Notes under the pieces: model-generated | Seen by the model: the letters and a program-made list of their open reading frames with translations, nothing else | The model's database searches: none | What the model was told of the DNA's origin: nothing | In this document: positions 48,687 through 60,900 of the stretch, in pieces | Layout: every line of letters begins with the position of its first letter | How positions within the stretch are numbered: position 1 is the stretch's first letter | Assembly (NCBI GenBank): GCA_964036665.1 | Contig: OZ038533.1 | Location: 13,104,413 to 13,168,412, forward strand | Length of the DNA stretch: 64,000 nucleotides | Source: Gordius sp. MW1 | Taxonomy: Eukaryota > Nematomorpha > Gordioida > Gordea > Gordiidae | Reading direction: 5' to 3' | Made by a program: the position numbers and the translations under genes

Positions 48687-50641
48687 CATCTAAAGTTAAA
48701 AATTCACTTACACTCTGCATTAGCCCAACTAGCGATTTAAAATGTAGTTAAAACCCGAGCTCGACTCCACATCATCTAATGATATGAATGAGATAAAATA
48801 TAAAGTTTAATTAAGAACTGGTCTTGACGTTTAAAAGGGCCTATATTGAGATTCAAAAATATAAAGGGTTAATCCACAAGACGCGGAGCTCATCTCCTAG
48901 CATTAAATCGACCATATCGCACATGGTTTACGATAACTCTTCTCTCGAGATCCTAGGTGAAACAAAAATGATTGTGCAAGTTTACTACCTATAATAAACT
49001 TCAGAAATTAAATATGTAGAAACAGCATCGAAATCGGTCCGTTTTTAATGGGTGATTAGGATAATATATTGAAGTAAACAGATTTAATAATTTATTTAAA
49101 ATCGAACGCCATTCTCAGATCTTTCCACGCTAGCAGGAGACTGTTTCCCCCAGGATTCCGCTGGAGAATAAAATACTAAATAGTATGCAGTTAAATAAAA
49201 AGTGAAAAGTAATACACTACATAAAATATTGCATTATGCCCGACAAGTCTTCCTATAATGCCCGCCCAGGCCCTCCCGAAAATCTAACTTTAAGACGATT
49301 GCACGGCTAAGCAGTATTTTTTTCCTCTGATTTTAATTATATCATAAATAAAAAAAATACTTTTTATAGCAATTCCCCTCTCCTTTAGAAAATCCTGGCT
49401 ATGCGCATAACATCTACAAAAAACAATTCGTATAATAGAGTGCTTAATGCACAAATGCTTATTAAGTCCAAAGTAAAATATGTATATTCCAATATAAGAT
49501 GGATAGAGCTTTGTATTTTTGATAAACAAAATTTAGATAAAAATGATATTGCGTTTTAATGAAAAACTTAGCATTTAATAACCCAAGACAAAAAGCTGTA
49601 TAGAAAGATGGGCGTTATTGTTTTTGATACTTACCCCAGAAAGCTGAACGGTTGGAGGCGGAACTTAATTCAAAATGGGGTTCGTCCAATTTTTACTACA
49701 ATTTGTGGTTCTGATCTTTTCTTTAAATGTCAGGGTGGGAGGTGGGAAACGCCATAAACCTTATTTACTGCCATTTGTAGCGTTTTATCATATTAGTTTA
49801 TAAGCACTTTAAAGTTTAAACCAACAAGTGCGATATAACATCTACAATGGAAAAAAATTAAACGTAAACGATCTTTTTAGAGTAACCTGAAATGGATATG
49901 CTTTGAGAAATATAACTATAAGGAACCTCTTAATTGATTCTACACACTTGGAATCTCCTTCTTAATAACACTTATATTATAATGAGTGTCTTTAGGATAA
50001 TTTAATGCCATTAAAAACTGTTGTTAACACAAATTAAAATTAACTATTATTAAAAAAACTTTTCCATACAAGTTACCTCTAATAGGTTTCCTCTCTCAAC
50101 TACTATTCAAATATATAAAAGATCACAAATTTTTTGACTTGAAAATTTTAGAAAATTTTAAACCCTAACTAGTATGACTTTAATGCCATGTTTCGTTGTC
50201 GCACACGGTTGTGGCAGAGCCGACCTCAAAATATGAAAAAAAGAAATACTTTTTCTACCTCATAATGTTTAATTAAGTCTCGGGTTACCATGTTCGAAAA
50301 CATAAAATCTAAGATTATATTTTTTAATCTGATATCGAATCACCTAAACATATGTAGACAATCCTAATATGAAAACATTTAGGTTTAAGGGGCTCCATCG
50401 TATGAAGTGATTTAGTGATAGTTTGTTTGCAACTTGCAACAGAATTCACTCAATATGCGTTTTATTTGAGTATATAAATGACACATTTCTGAAGATAACT
50501 AATAAAATTGTGTTCCTAATATAACATAATTAGATAGAGCACGGTATAAAACCTAAAAATAATTCTGTAAACATTTGATAATAAACACATACCATATAAA
50601 TTTTATAGCATGAGCTATAAGAAAAAAATGATTCAATATAA
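48687..50641. other. No feature recognised
   Basis: AT-rich stretch between the MITE 47617-48678 and the unrecognised gene at 50.6 kb. No frame has exon-like composition. Confidence 0.45.
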
Positions 50642-51494
50642 TTAAATTTGATTGTTAGTACGGTCGTCCCTAAGGTGGATAGAATGTCGAAATCTATATT
50701 GATAAACCATGTATGTAAAATCAGAGGGCCAAGCTGGTTGTCTTATTCTGTCAACCAAGCAAAATGCATTAGCAGCGCTGGGGCGCGATTCTTGAGAATT
50801 TCTTTCGGTACTCGAAATTTCCGATGACAGCGATGCTGGTAGACTGACGTTGTAGGCACTTTTGATTTTCGCAAGATCACGAGCCCAAAACACCAAAATA
50901 TCGATGATACTTCTAAGGAAAGGCCTCGGAATTTGAGAAGTAACCTAAATAAGTCAAATTGTATTTGTAACCCGAATCAGAGCATTATTTGTTATTAATT
51001 GGATTTCGGCTTAAATAACAAATTTAAAAACTTAAATCTTGATAAATAAATAATTTGGTGGACATTATATTTACCAGAAACAGTAGTTTATTAGGCGATT
51101 CCAAATTAATTTTCTTAGTAATTATTATAACTAAAATCAAAACTAATATTTTATGAACTATTTGGCATCGCGTAACCAATATATAGGATTGACGATTATT
51201 AATGCATACTAAAAATGTATTTTTTACTAAATTAAACGGTAAAACGGTTTACTTAAAGCTTTATACCATATCCTATAGATTAAAAATTTTTATTCATCCG
51301 AGTCAAATTTACACACACATTTGTTCGGTTCAAAATTGAGAATTTATAGTTAACATCGACTGGGGTAGTGAATATAAGGTTTGGAATAAATGTGAAATAC
51401 ATATAAACTTAAAATTATGTATCCGATTACCGGTTCTTCGTTATCACGGAACATTTCAAACTCAACACAGCGTCGATGTATTTTCCAAGCAACT
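50642..51494 (-). CDS. Two phase-linked exons of an unrecognised gene
   Basis: Exon 51494-51431 (frame LLGKYIDAVLSLKCSVITKN, phase-2 end) joins in frame to 50912-50642, which encodes SIIDILVFWARDLAKIKSAY, a Ser-rich linker, and a tail ending at a TAA stop. The segments look like amphipathic helices; an MIT-like helical hairpin is possible but not shown. A short exon-like frame at 51610-51555 (MAINRLYDMTLEIAAKAS) precedes them, but its donor phase does not fit this reading. It fits the other frame of exon 51494-51431, which then meets a stop. They may be 3' exons of a separate gene, or alternative ends of the p53-like gene. Confidence 0.35.
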
Positions 51495-51825
51495 CTAAAG
51501 GAAACAAAATATAAGATAAACATAGCAAACACAATGTAAAAAAGTATCGCTTACTTTGAGGCTTTAGCGGCTATTTCCAATGTCATGTCGTAAAGCCTGT
51601 TTATCGCCATTAAATGAATGATTATTTTAAGCGCACGTATAAAATATTATTTAGAATTTTATTGAACCACGAATACATTAATATTTTACTCTTTTGTTGA
51701 TAGGTGGAGACATGCGTTTCGATTAGCATCTTGGGTTCCATTAGTACATCTCTCGCCCTTGGCACTAGGTTAAAAAGGCAAAATCAAATAATTGTTGAAT
51801 TAAATTCCATCATTTATTATTATTA

Positions 51826-51993
51826 TTACTTATTCTCGGTTCTATCGTCAGAGGTGGGAGATTGTTTGGTAGCTAGATGAGAGGCTGCTTGGCCTTTAGA
51901 ATATTGCAAAATATGATTGCTAGCCCCCTTTTCACAAAGTTCGAAAGATTCTTTGATGCCTTTTAGCAACTCGTACAACTCATGGTCGGCTAC
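51826..51993 (-). CDS. p53-family terminal exon: tetramerisation helix
   Basis: Acceptor TTCTAAG at 51994, phase 0. Begins VADHELYELLKGIKESFEL, which parallels the p63/p73 tetramerisation segment (E-T-Y-E-x-L-L-K-I-K-E-S-L-E-L). Then about 30 hydrophilic residues to the TAA-type stop. The preceding beta strand expected for a p53 tetramer is not obvious. No SAM-like sequence was recognised downstream. Confidence 0.85.
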   Translation of the reverse strand, partial: VADHELYELLKGIKESFELCEKGASNHILQYSKGQAASHLATKQSPTSDDRTENK

Positions 51994-54900
51994 CTTAGAA
52001 GAATATTGAAAAAGTTGCTTAATTAAACGCACAAAATAAAACAACGCGCAACATCCAACCTAAACCAAATTGAACTAAGTAACGCTAAATTTTAAACCGA
52101 ACCCTAAATCTTTTTTATGATAACTTGAAAATATTACCCCAGAATATATAAATCGATCAAATAGGTCATGGGCATAGCCAAGGAGGCAGGCTGCGCCCCT
52201 TTAAATACACAATTTGTTTAAATTTAGTAACATTATTGTTAAGATTTTGAAAAATGATCATTTTTACCTTCCCTAAATCATTATTGCCCCCCTTTAATTC
52301 CAATGCTGGCTACGCCTATGAACATGCACATGGATTTAACCAGGATTCGAATTATATGGGCGAAGAGAAAAAAATTAATGGTAATGATTAATGAAAAGAC
52401 GATATTAATTTACAACAATTCACTTAAAATTCGTTTAACATCTAATAATTTTTTAATTTAGATAATCCCGAGATCCTTACTATGATGGTGTATGAAGGGG
52501 GTGCCAAAGAGAGGGCTTCTGAAGAATTCGAATTGTTAGATGCAGGACTATAATCGCTGTTTATCGCGTTTAAACGAACTCTTTTAGAGCCTCTCGAATT
52601 CACTTCTCTGGTTGTGACGTAGGATTTTTCTATCAAATTTATAAAAGGTGTATTATGGATTACTGCGTTACAAAATGTAAACCCTAGTCTGTAAAACTCA
52701 AAGCTTATAGAACAATTGATATTTATTTAAAACTTAGGCTATTGGATATGAATTAACTTGATAAATGATATATTGCAAAAAAATTAAATCTTCTCTGCAA
52801 ATACATGGATATCCCTACTATGTATAGGCAATTAAATCTTTTGTGGCTAGGACTAAATAAAAAAAGATTCGCACTTCTTTGAGGGTCGTGCAGGTTTTCT
52901 TCTTTCTTTATATCCCTCAATGGTGCCGCACAAATCCTAACATCCACGGTGGTACGCCCGATTGGCTCAGTACTATAAAATGTAATTTAAATTATTTAAA
53001 GAATAACTTACATCATAGGCCTTAAATTAATTATCAACCTGTAAATAAGGCTTTGGCTGCTACAAGAACACATAGTTAATTAAATAGGATTTGAAAGGCC
53101 ATGAGTGTGCCGATGAAAGACTTGAATGAATTTTATTAAGGGTTTCGCTAAATCTTTTTTCATGATTTATGCTATTATCTAACTTGAAATAAACTACAAT
53201 AATTGTTAATCTCAAATTATCAATACATGTCAAATGAATATTTTGATGTAATATGTATATACTACAATAATTCATGGTATATTGAAAATGTCATAAAAGA
53301 TTGTCCTTTTTAGCTTCCAGCATGTTTTCAAACTTTATACTCGATTGACAGGCAAATTATACTTCTATGTAAGGACCCCAATCGGCCGGATAACAATTTT
53401 AAAAATTATTATATTTCTATAAACTTATACTCAAAGTTCTATTAAATAAAAAATTGATAATGTCGGCAGATCATAACTCTGCTAGGAACTTACAGGCAGT
53501 TACTAAATAATATACCTCAACTATCAACAAACACATTAATTTTTAACTTAAAATATTCTCTAATTTAGTAAAGGACTAACTTAATGACTAAAAATTTAAA
53601 GCAAGCAAGTCCCAACACTTACCCTCGTTCTAGGGTGAAAATAATTTGCAATTGCCTCCTGTTGATTCCACCCACGCAGCTACTGAAGCAAGCAAACTTT
53701 AGGGGGACGTTGATGGAATTGTCGACTAAATAGAAAAATTTCTTTAATAGCCTTCAACAATGTGAAATCTAATGTTAGAGAAAATAATCTCTAGTTGCGC
53801 GGTTTCGTTAATGTAGATCCAATTGGCTAGATGACTTAAAAAGATAGAAGACGCAAAATATTACTATAAGGGCTTAGCAGCCTTCAATTAAAGATCAAAG
53901 GCGTAACTAAATAAAGACCTTGAAAATGATTAAAAACGTTTATAAATCGGGGTTAAAATTAAGCTAATAACGTTACTTTTTTTTGTCGAACCCAAATGAA
54001 TTTAAAGGCCTGACAAAGTGCCACGCGAGCTTAGATCCATCAATGCAGATTTAATTATAAACATGATACATTTCGCAAAGCGAAGCTCTTTAATATAATC
54101 TTTAAAAGTTAATTAATTTTGGGGCTTGCAAAAATATATTGGCTTATCAATAGGGTCACGGAATTAAACAAATGATTAAGCGGGAGTCAAGTTATAAAAC
54201 GCTTTATCAAATGCAAAAAACACCGATACACAATGAAATATTACCAACAATTACGATATTTTTCATTACCATCTAGATCATTGAGAAGAAGTGGCACCCT
54301 CAAACTTCTACGATTTATGTTCGGGTCCAATTCGTACGCAGCGTTTATATCGTCACTAAGTATAAGGTGTCCGCTGGCAAAAGATCGCCCTATTTAAAGA
54401 GAAATGCCAATGATATAACTCTTTTGCCATAACTTTTTAAAAATAGCTTATTAAGATGTATTAAAGTAACCACTTTTAAGCCAAAAAAAGAATGAATTAA
54501 CCAATTTAACGAGTAACAAATGGCCGAAACACGAGTTTCTTAATAATAGCCGAACCAAAATATTTTCAGTTTCAAAATAATTAAAAAAAATTAAAATGAA
54601 AGATATCCTATATTATAACTATGGGTATCGGAATTAGGGTGGAGGGGGCAGGTCAAAACCGGGATGTGACATTGATCTAGTTCTTTGAACAAGGGGAGCG
54701 CACGCAAACGAAAGGGATGCTGTTGCACTGGCTGTGTTGAGGGCAGTTTTATTCGAAAACGAAACGAGCACGTGGTATCTTGTTTAACGTATAATTTGTT
54801 GAGAACCGTTGAATACTAGAAAACGCAGTTTTAAATTTATCATGAAATATAATAAGGTAAAAAGACATTTAAAATGGTATTGGCTACAAAGGGGAACTTT

Positions 54901-57900
54901 AAATTTTATTTGTTAACAATTTTAAATATGCTCAAAAATCACACTGCCTAATTATTATTTGTTATTATATCTAGGCGTGTTTGTTACAATTCAATCCAAA
55001 TTGGAACAAAGATTTGCATGCTAAATGGCTCCTGGCTTGCTAAAATTTCAAAAGTTGCGCAATAAAAACAAGGAAAATACATTATATCTTGATTCAAAAT
55101 TTAAAATAACATTCCATTATGGCTTAAATTTCGTATTTTCCACAATATTTACCAAAATCATTATAAAGTTATGTAACCAACAAAAAGTTTACTTTCTGAA
55201 AATGTATAACGATTAAGATTGTAAATACTCATCATAACTGTTTTCCTATTTGATCCCCGAACCACCTTATAAGTTGGAAGTAGTAAATCAGTTATTAAAT
55301 CCGATCGTTTAAAAGGCTAAATTATTCGCTAGCTCATACAATAAAAAAATAAAAAAAGTATTATTACCACAAAATCCGAGTTAAGGGTACCGGGGGGCGG
55401 AAAGATGATGTCGAAATTGTAGATACCGGGAAATTTTTTGCTGCAATAAAAATGTTGTATTTCAATATTGTGGTATTTGATCAAAAATACTAACAATAAG
55501 AGTTTAAATAATCCGATTTTTATGGGGGGTGCCAGAATTCTAGAAGGTGGGAAGGGAAATGAGGGGGGGGGGGGAGCGGGTAAATTTAATTTTTTAAAAA
55601 TTTTAACCGCAGCTCCCTAATTTATAAAAATATATATTTAGGGAGGGGGGGGGGTTTATTATAACCCAAACAGGAACCGAAAAAATAAAGTTCGACCCAG
55701 CATGATATTAAATAAGTAATATATGTATTAATTATATAATATCGACACGTAAAAACAATTTAAAGATATAAGGGATTTAAAAAAATGATTTATCTCCGCA
55801 TATGTTTATATATAAAATTTTTAGACTCTTAAACCTGCTTGCAATGAATGACTTAAAAATGGAGCGAGCTATTGTACAAATTTATAGCTTTAATTTTAAA
55901 TAATCTATCAATTTCGCCAAACATTAACTGCAAATTGAGTCATTGCCTTCGACTCGAGGATACCTTTTAGACCCAACAAAGCATCTAAAACTCCCAGCCG
56001 AGGTCTGGTTCGGGTGACTTATAGAAGGGAAGGGAGAGAAGGCGCCCCAAGTTACACTATGGCAATTCCGTAAAATTAAGTAAGAATTAATACATTTCAA
56101 ATTTTATTTTAATGCCTAAAATATGTAGGGGCGAGAGCAATAATGGGATTTAAATTGATTATAAGGTAAGGTAACAGTCAAACAGCAAAATTTAATTTCG
56201 TGCGGACATGAAAGCCCATAGTGTAATCTAGTACTATCATCTCATAACCGCATTTTTCCCAAGTTACAGCATGATTGTTCGTTTAAAAGTGTACCCATAG
56301 TATAGTGTTGAAGTAAATTACTTAAAAAAGAGAAATGAGTTTCATATTATTTTCATGTTGTTATAGAATCAAAGCTAAAGCAACTAGTTGTAAAGAAAAT
56401 TTTCTCAAAGCAAAAGAATTCCTAATAACGTGGGCGTAGCCAGCATTGGGATTAGAGGGGGGGGGGGGGTAATAAGGGCAAAAGGATTATTTTAAAATTT
56501 TGGCCATAATCTTAAAAAATTTCAACAAGAGGGGGGCAGCCGCTCCTCCCTGCCCCCCCTGGCTACGCCCGTGCCTATAATAAGTTGTAATGGCTACTAA
56601 CGAACTTGGAAGGGGTGAAGGGTAGTGGTTCTAAGATTTGGCCACCATCCGACAACGCCAATTGATGGAAGGGTAAACACACCTGGGGCGCATACGCTTG
56701 AAAACTGCTATCGCGCGAATCGTAGTAATTTGTGGAAAAATTGTTGGCGTTATCATAGTTTTGGTTGGAAGAGGGTACGGGAGGAGCCATGTTTTCGGAA
56801 TTGCGGTGGTACAATGGGTCTAATTCTGTATGCTATTCAAGTAAGAATCACATTTAAGTGTTTTTTATTAATCCATATGACCCAAATCCTGATTTTATCA
56901 ATCTAATCTAATATTTTTAGGACCCTGATAGGTTTAAAATAACATTAGATCTTCAATTTCCATCTTACAAAAGTATCAAAGTGATGTTTGTGTATAATTT
57001 GCAGAGAATCATTTAACCAGTTTCGTATTTGTCTGTATAAAGCTACCGCCTAGACAAGTTGACAAATATATACGAAAATAAGCGGCAAAAATAAATGGCA
57101 ATTTATAATGATCTTGGCCTCGGCCGGGGTCAGACAAAGAAGAAGTAGGCACCGGTCATCATTAGTTAGCAGGGAATTATTTAGCAGTTATGCAATTATT
57201 CGTTATAAAGCAATAACCTATAAAAGTTGCCAAAAGAAAATATATAAAGGAAATAATTAGCCGGGCATAAAAACAAAAATGAAATTTGGGCTCGGGCGAG
57301 GTCGAAAAAATTTAAGCCAACTAGCGATCATTAGCTAGTCTGTATGCCAAAGCAAAGTAAAAGTCTTTTACAGAGGAACAAAAATTCATCCATTAACAAC
57401 CCGTATAAGAAGTTTGCACAACAATTATTAAAAAAAGTACAGGACAGGACAGACGGGACGGACAAACAATCTACAAGTATTAGAATGATGATTATGTAAT
57501 TAATTTATATTAATAAGCAATTACAAAATGCTCAAATAACCTATAAGGCCAAGAACCCGACATTTTTCTAAAATCAAATGCTATTAGGTAAAAATCATTT
57601 ATAGAATATACAACAAACAAACATAAAATAATATAAACAAAAAACTATTTTTCAAAAGCAAACAAGGGTCATGTATCAGATAAAGTCTTATATTTATATT
57701 CTGATATTAAAATGCAGATTTTTGACGTAAATAAAGCTGGGTGAGTATTTTGCTTTAGCTGGTCTCTTTCATCGATTTAAAAAACGACAATGCTTTGCAA
57801 AAAGTGGCGGAACAGGATGCTACTACTAGAATAAATTGTTAGATTATGCAATAGCTTAGTATTTGTGTTTTTCAATCCTCCGCATACATGGGGGTAGCCA

Positions 57901-60900
57901 GGTTTTGGATTGGGGGGGGGGGGGGCGAAACGTTTAAAAGTTCAATTAGGGGGGGGGGGAAGCAAAACATATTTTTTTTTAATTTTTAAGGGTTTTTTGC
58001 ATTGAATTTTTTTTTCTCGTAATTTGGGGGTGGGGGGGGGGGGGGAAGCGGCCCCCCCGCCTACGCCCATGTCCGCATAAGATAGTGGGTTAAAATTGGT
58101 AATAGATGGCGGGATATCAAGACAGGGAAAGTAATCTAGGAACTTGCCATCCTCACAGGGAATTATAGAAGCTCCGTCGAGACGCATCCTACCTTTTTGA
58201 AAAGGATCGGATGGTTGGAAAATGGAGACGGTATCCGGCTTTTTTAAAGGTGATTGAATCAAAAGATTTATGTTTTGATGACGATAAAGCGATAATGGAT
58301 TGGGTGATTAGCCCACCTATCTATTTCCTTATTACAATTTCTGCAAAGATATTCCTCGATAATTATAATATCTCGTCGGTTGGCATAAGAAACTTCTGAA
58401 TTTTAGAGCAGAAGTAGAGTATTTACTTGAGATACATTCAAGCCATTCGTCACGAGAGTCGTAAGTGACTGGAGATTAAAATGCTGAACAGTATCGCAAC
58501 TCTAAAGTAGGTAAGCGGAGCTTGATACTATAGGCATCCGAATCTCGTTGTTTGGCCGACTTGGTATGCTGGTTCCTGGTATAACGTTTTCATCCCAAGA
58601 CAATATGGCCATTCGCTAAAAACTCTTGAGATTGAGATGTTAATTTAAAAACAATATCCTTAAGAGATTGAAAGGACGAGACAAAAACCACAAGGAAAAT
58701 ATTCAATGAAAATTAAATTTCTATGCCCTCAAATTTGGTTGGAAGGGTCGCTTTTAATACTACTACCAATACATCAAGCATTTTTTATGATAAAAAACTT
58801 TTTAAACATCTCCAAAATTCCGCACTGTTTTAGATCCGCTGCCGCTTTTTTACATACAGATATTTTAAAAGTATATAGATATACAATTAAAGATCTCCAA
58901 GAAAAAGTTTTAAACTTATCTTTCAATGATACCAGCTGGTTACAAGCCACTTTTCCAACTAAATTTGGAGGATTAGGAATAAGGTCCCCTTTGACCATTA
59001 GCCTTGTAGCCTTTCTCTCGTCTTACAATCTAGTTAAAGATCTCGTTTATAAATTGACCATCCAAACGGAAGATTTTTTAACGCAAATGGCTTTAAAATC
59101 ATGATTTGAAAATATAATGCCAGAAACCATTATTCCAAATTCAGTCAAACAACGAGATTGGGATGCCAGTATAGTGTCACGCTCCGTCGCTTACCTACTT
59201 TCGAGTTGTGACGCCGTACAGCATTTCAATCTCAGGTCACTAACGACTGACTCTGGTCACGAATGGCTGGAATGCATTCCAAGCAAGTTCTCTGGGCTCT
59301 TACTCTCAAACCCCGAAATTACTTACGCGCTCGCCTTGAGACTGGGGATCCCAATTTGCAAGCAATTGACTTGTAAAAATTGTAAGAAACAAATTGATGT
59401 TTGGGCCCACCACCCCTTACATTGTAAACTTAACAAATTCCGTTTCATTCGCCATCAAAAGATCAACCTTTTGATTCAAACCGCTTTACTAAAAGCCGGC
59501 TTCCCTTATATTCTCGAACCATCAGAACCCACTCTTGAGGGTAGAATGCGCCCCGATGGAACATCCGCAATTCCATGGGACGATGGTAAGTTCCTATCTT
59601 GGGACTTTACCTGCATCGACGTATTTGCAACCTCTAACAATAACGCTGACCCATTAGCTCGAGCGGAAGCACGCAAAACTCATAAACACCGTGATATAAT
59701 TCCTTCTAAAATTTTTATCCCTATCGTGGCTTCCTGTTCCGCCACTTTTGGCAAACAGGCATTAGCCTTCTTTAAATTGATAGGAAAGAGATCTCCCGAA
59801 GGAAACAGCAAGTTTTCTTTTGCGCCAAAAAATAGGGATTTTAATGGCCAAATAAAGGCATTTTCCGACACCTGGCCTCTGGCCCTCGATGAAGATGAAG
59901 AGTAGTCACGCTTTTTATTTATTCATTGATCGTGTTTTATATTTTTCATATATATAGATTTTACCTAATAAAGATTTTTTAATAATAAAAAAAAATTAAA
60001 GATCTCATGAAACAATTTTGAATCTACTTTTTGATAATACCAGCTGTCTGCAGGCCACCCTTCCAACCAAATTTGGGAGCTTAGGAATTAGCCCCACTGA
60101 CTATTTCCCTTGTGGCTTTTCTCTCGTCCTTTAAATCTGTGAAGGATCGATCTTGTTTATGAATTAGCCTCTCAATCAAATGATTTTTTAAGGGAATTGG
60201 CCATATTGTCTTGGCATGACAACGTCATACCAGGAACCAGCCTTCCAGAATCGGCCAAACAACGAGAACAACGAGATTGGGATGCCAGTATAGTATGGCG
60301 CTCCGTCGCTTACCTACTTTCGAGTTGTGATACTGTGCAGCATTTTAGTCTCAGGTCACTTACCACCGACTCTGGTCACGAATGGCTTGAATGTATCCCA
60401 AGTAAACACTCAGGACTTCTGCTTTCAAATCCAGAAGTTTCGTATGCAATAGCTCTCCACCTAGGTATTAAAGTTACCATAGGATATCCCTGCAAGCAAT
60501 AAGGAAATAGAAATGGGCTCATCACCCACTCCATTGCAAGTTAAACAAATATCGCTTTATCCGTCATCAAAAGATAAACCTTTTGATTCGATCGACTTTA
60601 AAAAAGGTCGACACTCCTTCCATCCTCGAGCCATCCGATCCTTCTTTAGATGGTAGAATGCGTCCCGACGGAGCTTCTATGATCCCCTGGGAGGATAATA
60701 AGTTCCTAGCTTGTGACTTTACCTGCATTGATATCTTCGCGCCAACTAATAATAGTTATAACCCACTTTCTTGTGCCGAAGATCGTAAAACACTCAACTC
60801 AAATACCGAGCCATTGCTCATTCTAAAATTTTTCATGCCAATAGTAGCTTCCTGTTCGGCTACTTTTGTCAAGAAAGCATTAGCATTTTTTAAATCGATA

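Noticed and set aside
48381..48689. 102-residue frame with repeated FYPDPTRNHFQI
   Set aside because: Translation of the subterminal CGGGTC repeats of a MITE, not a protein gene.
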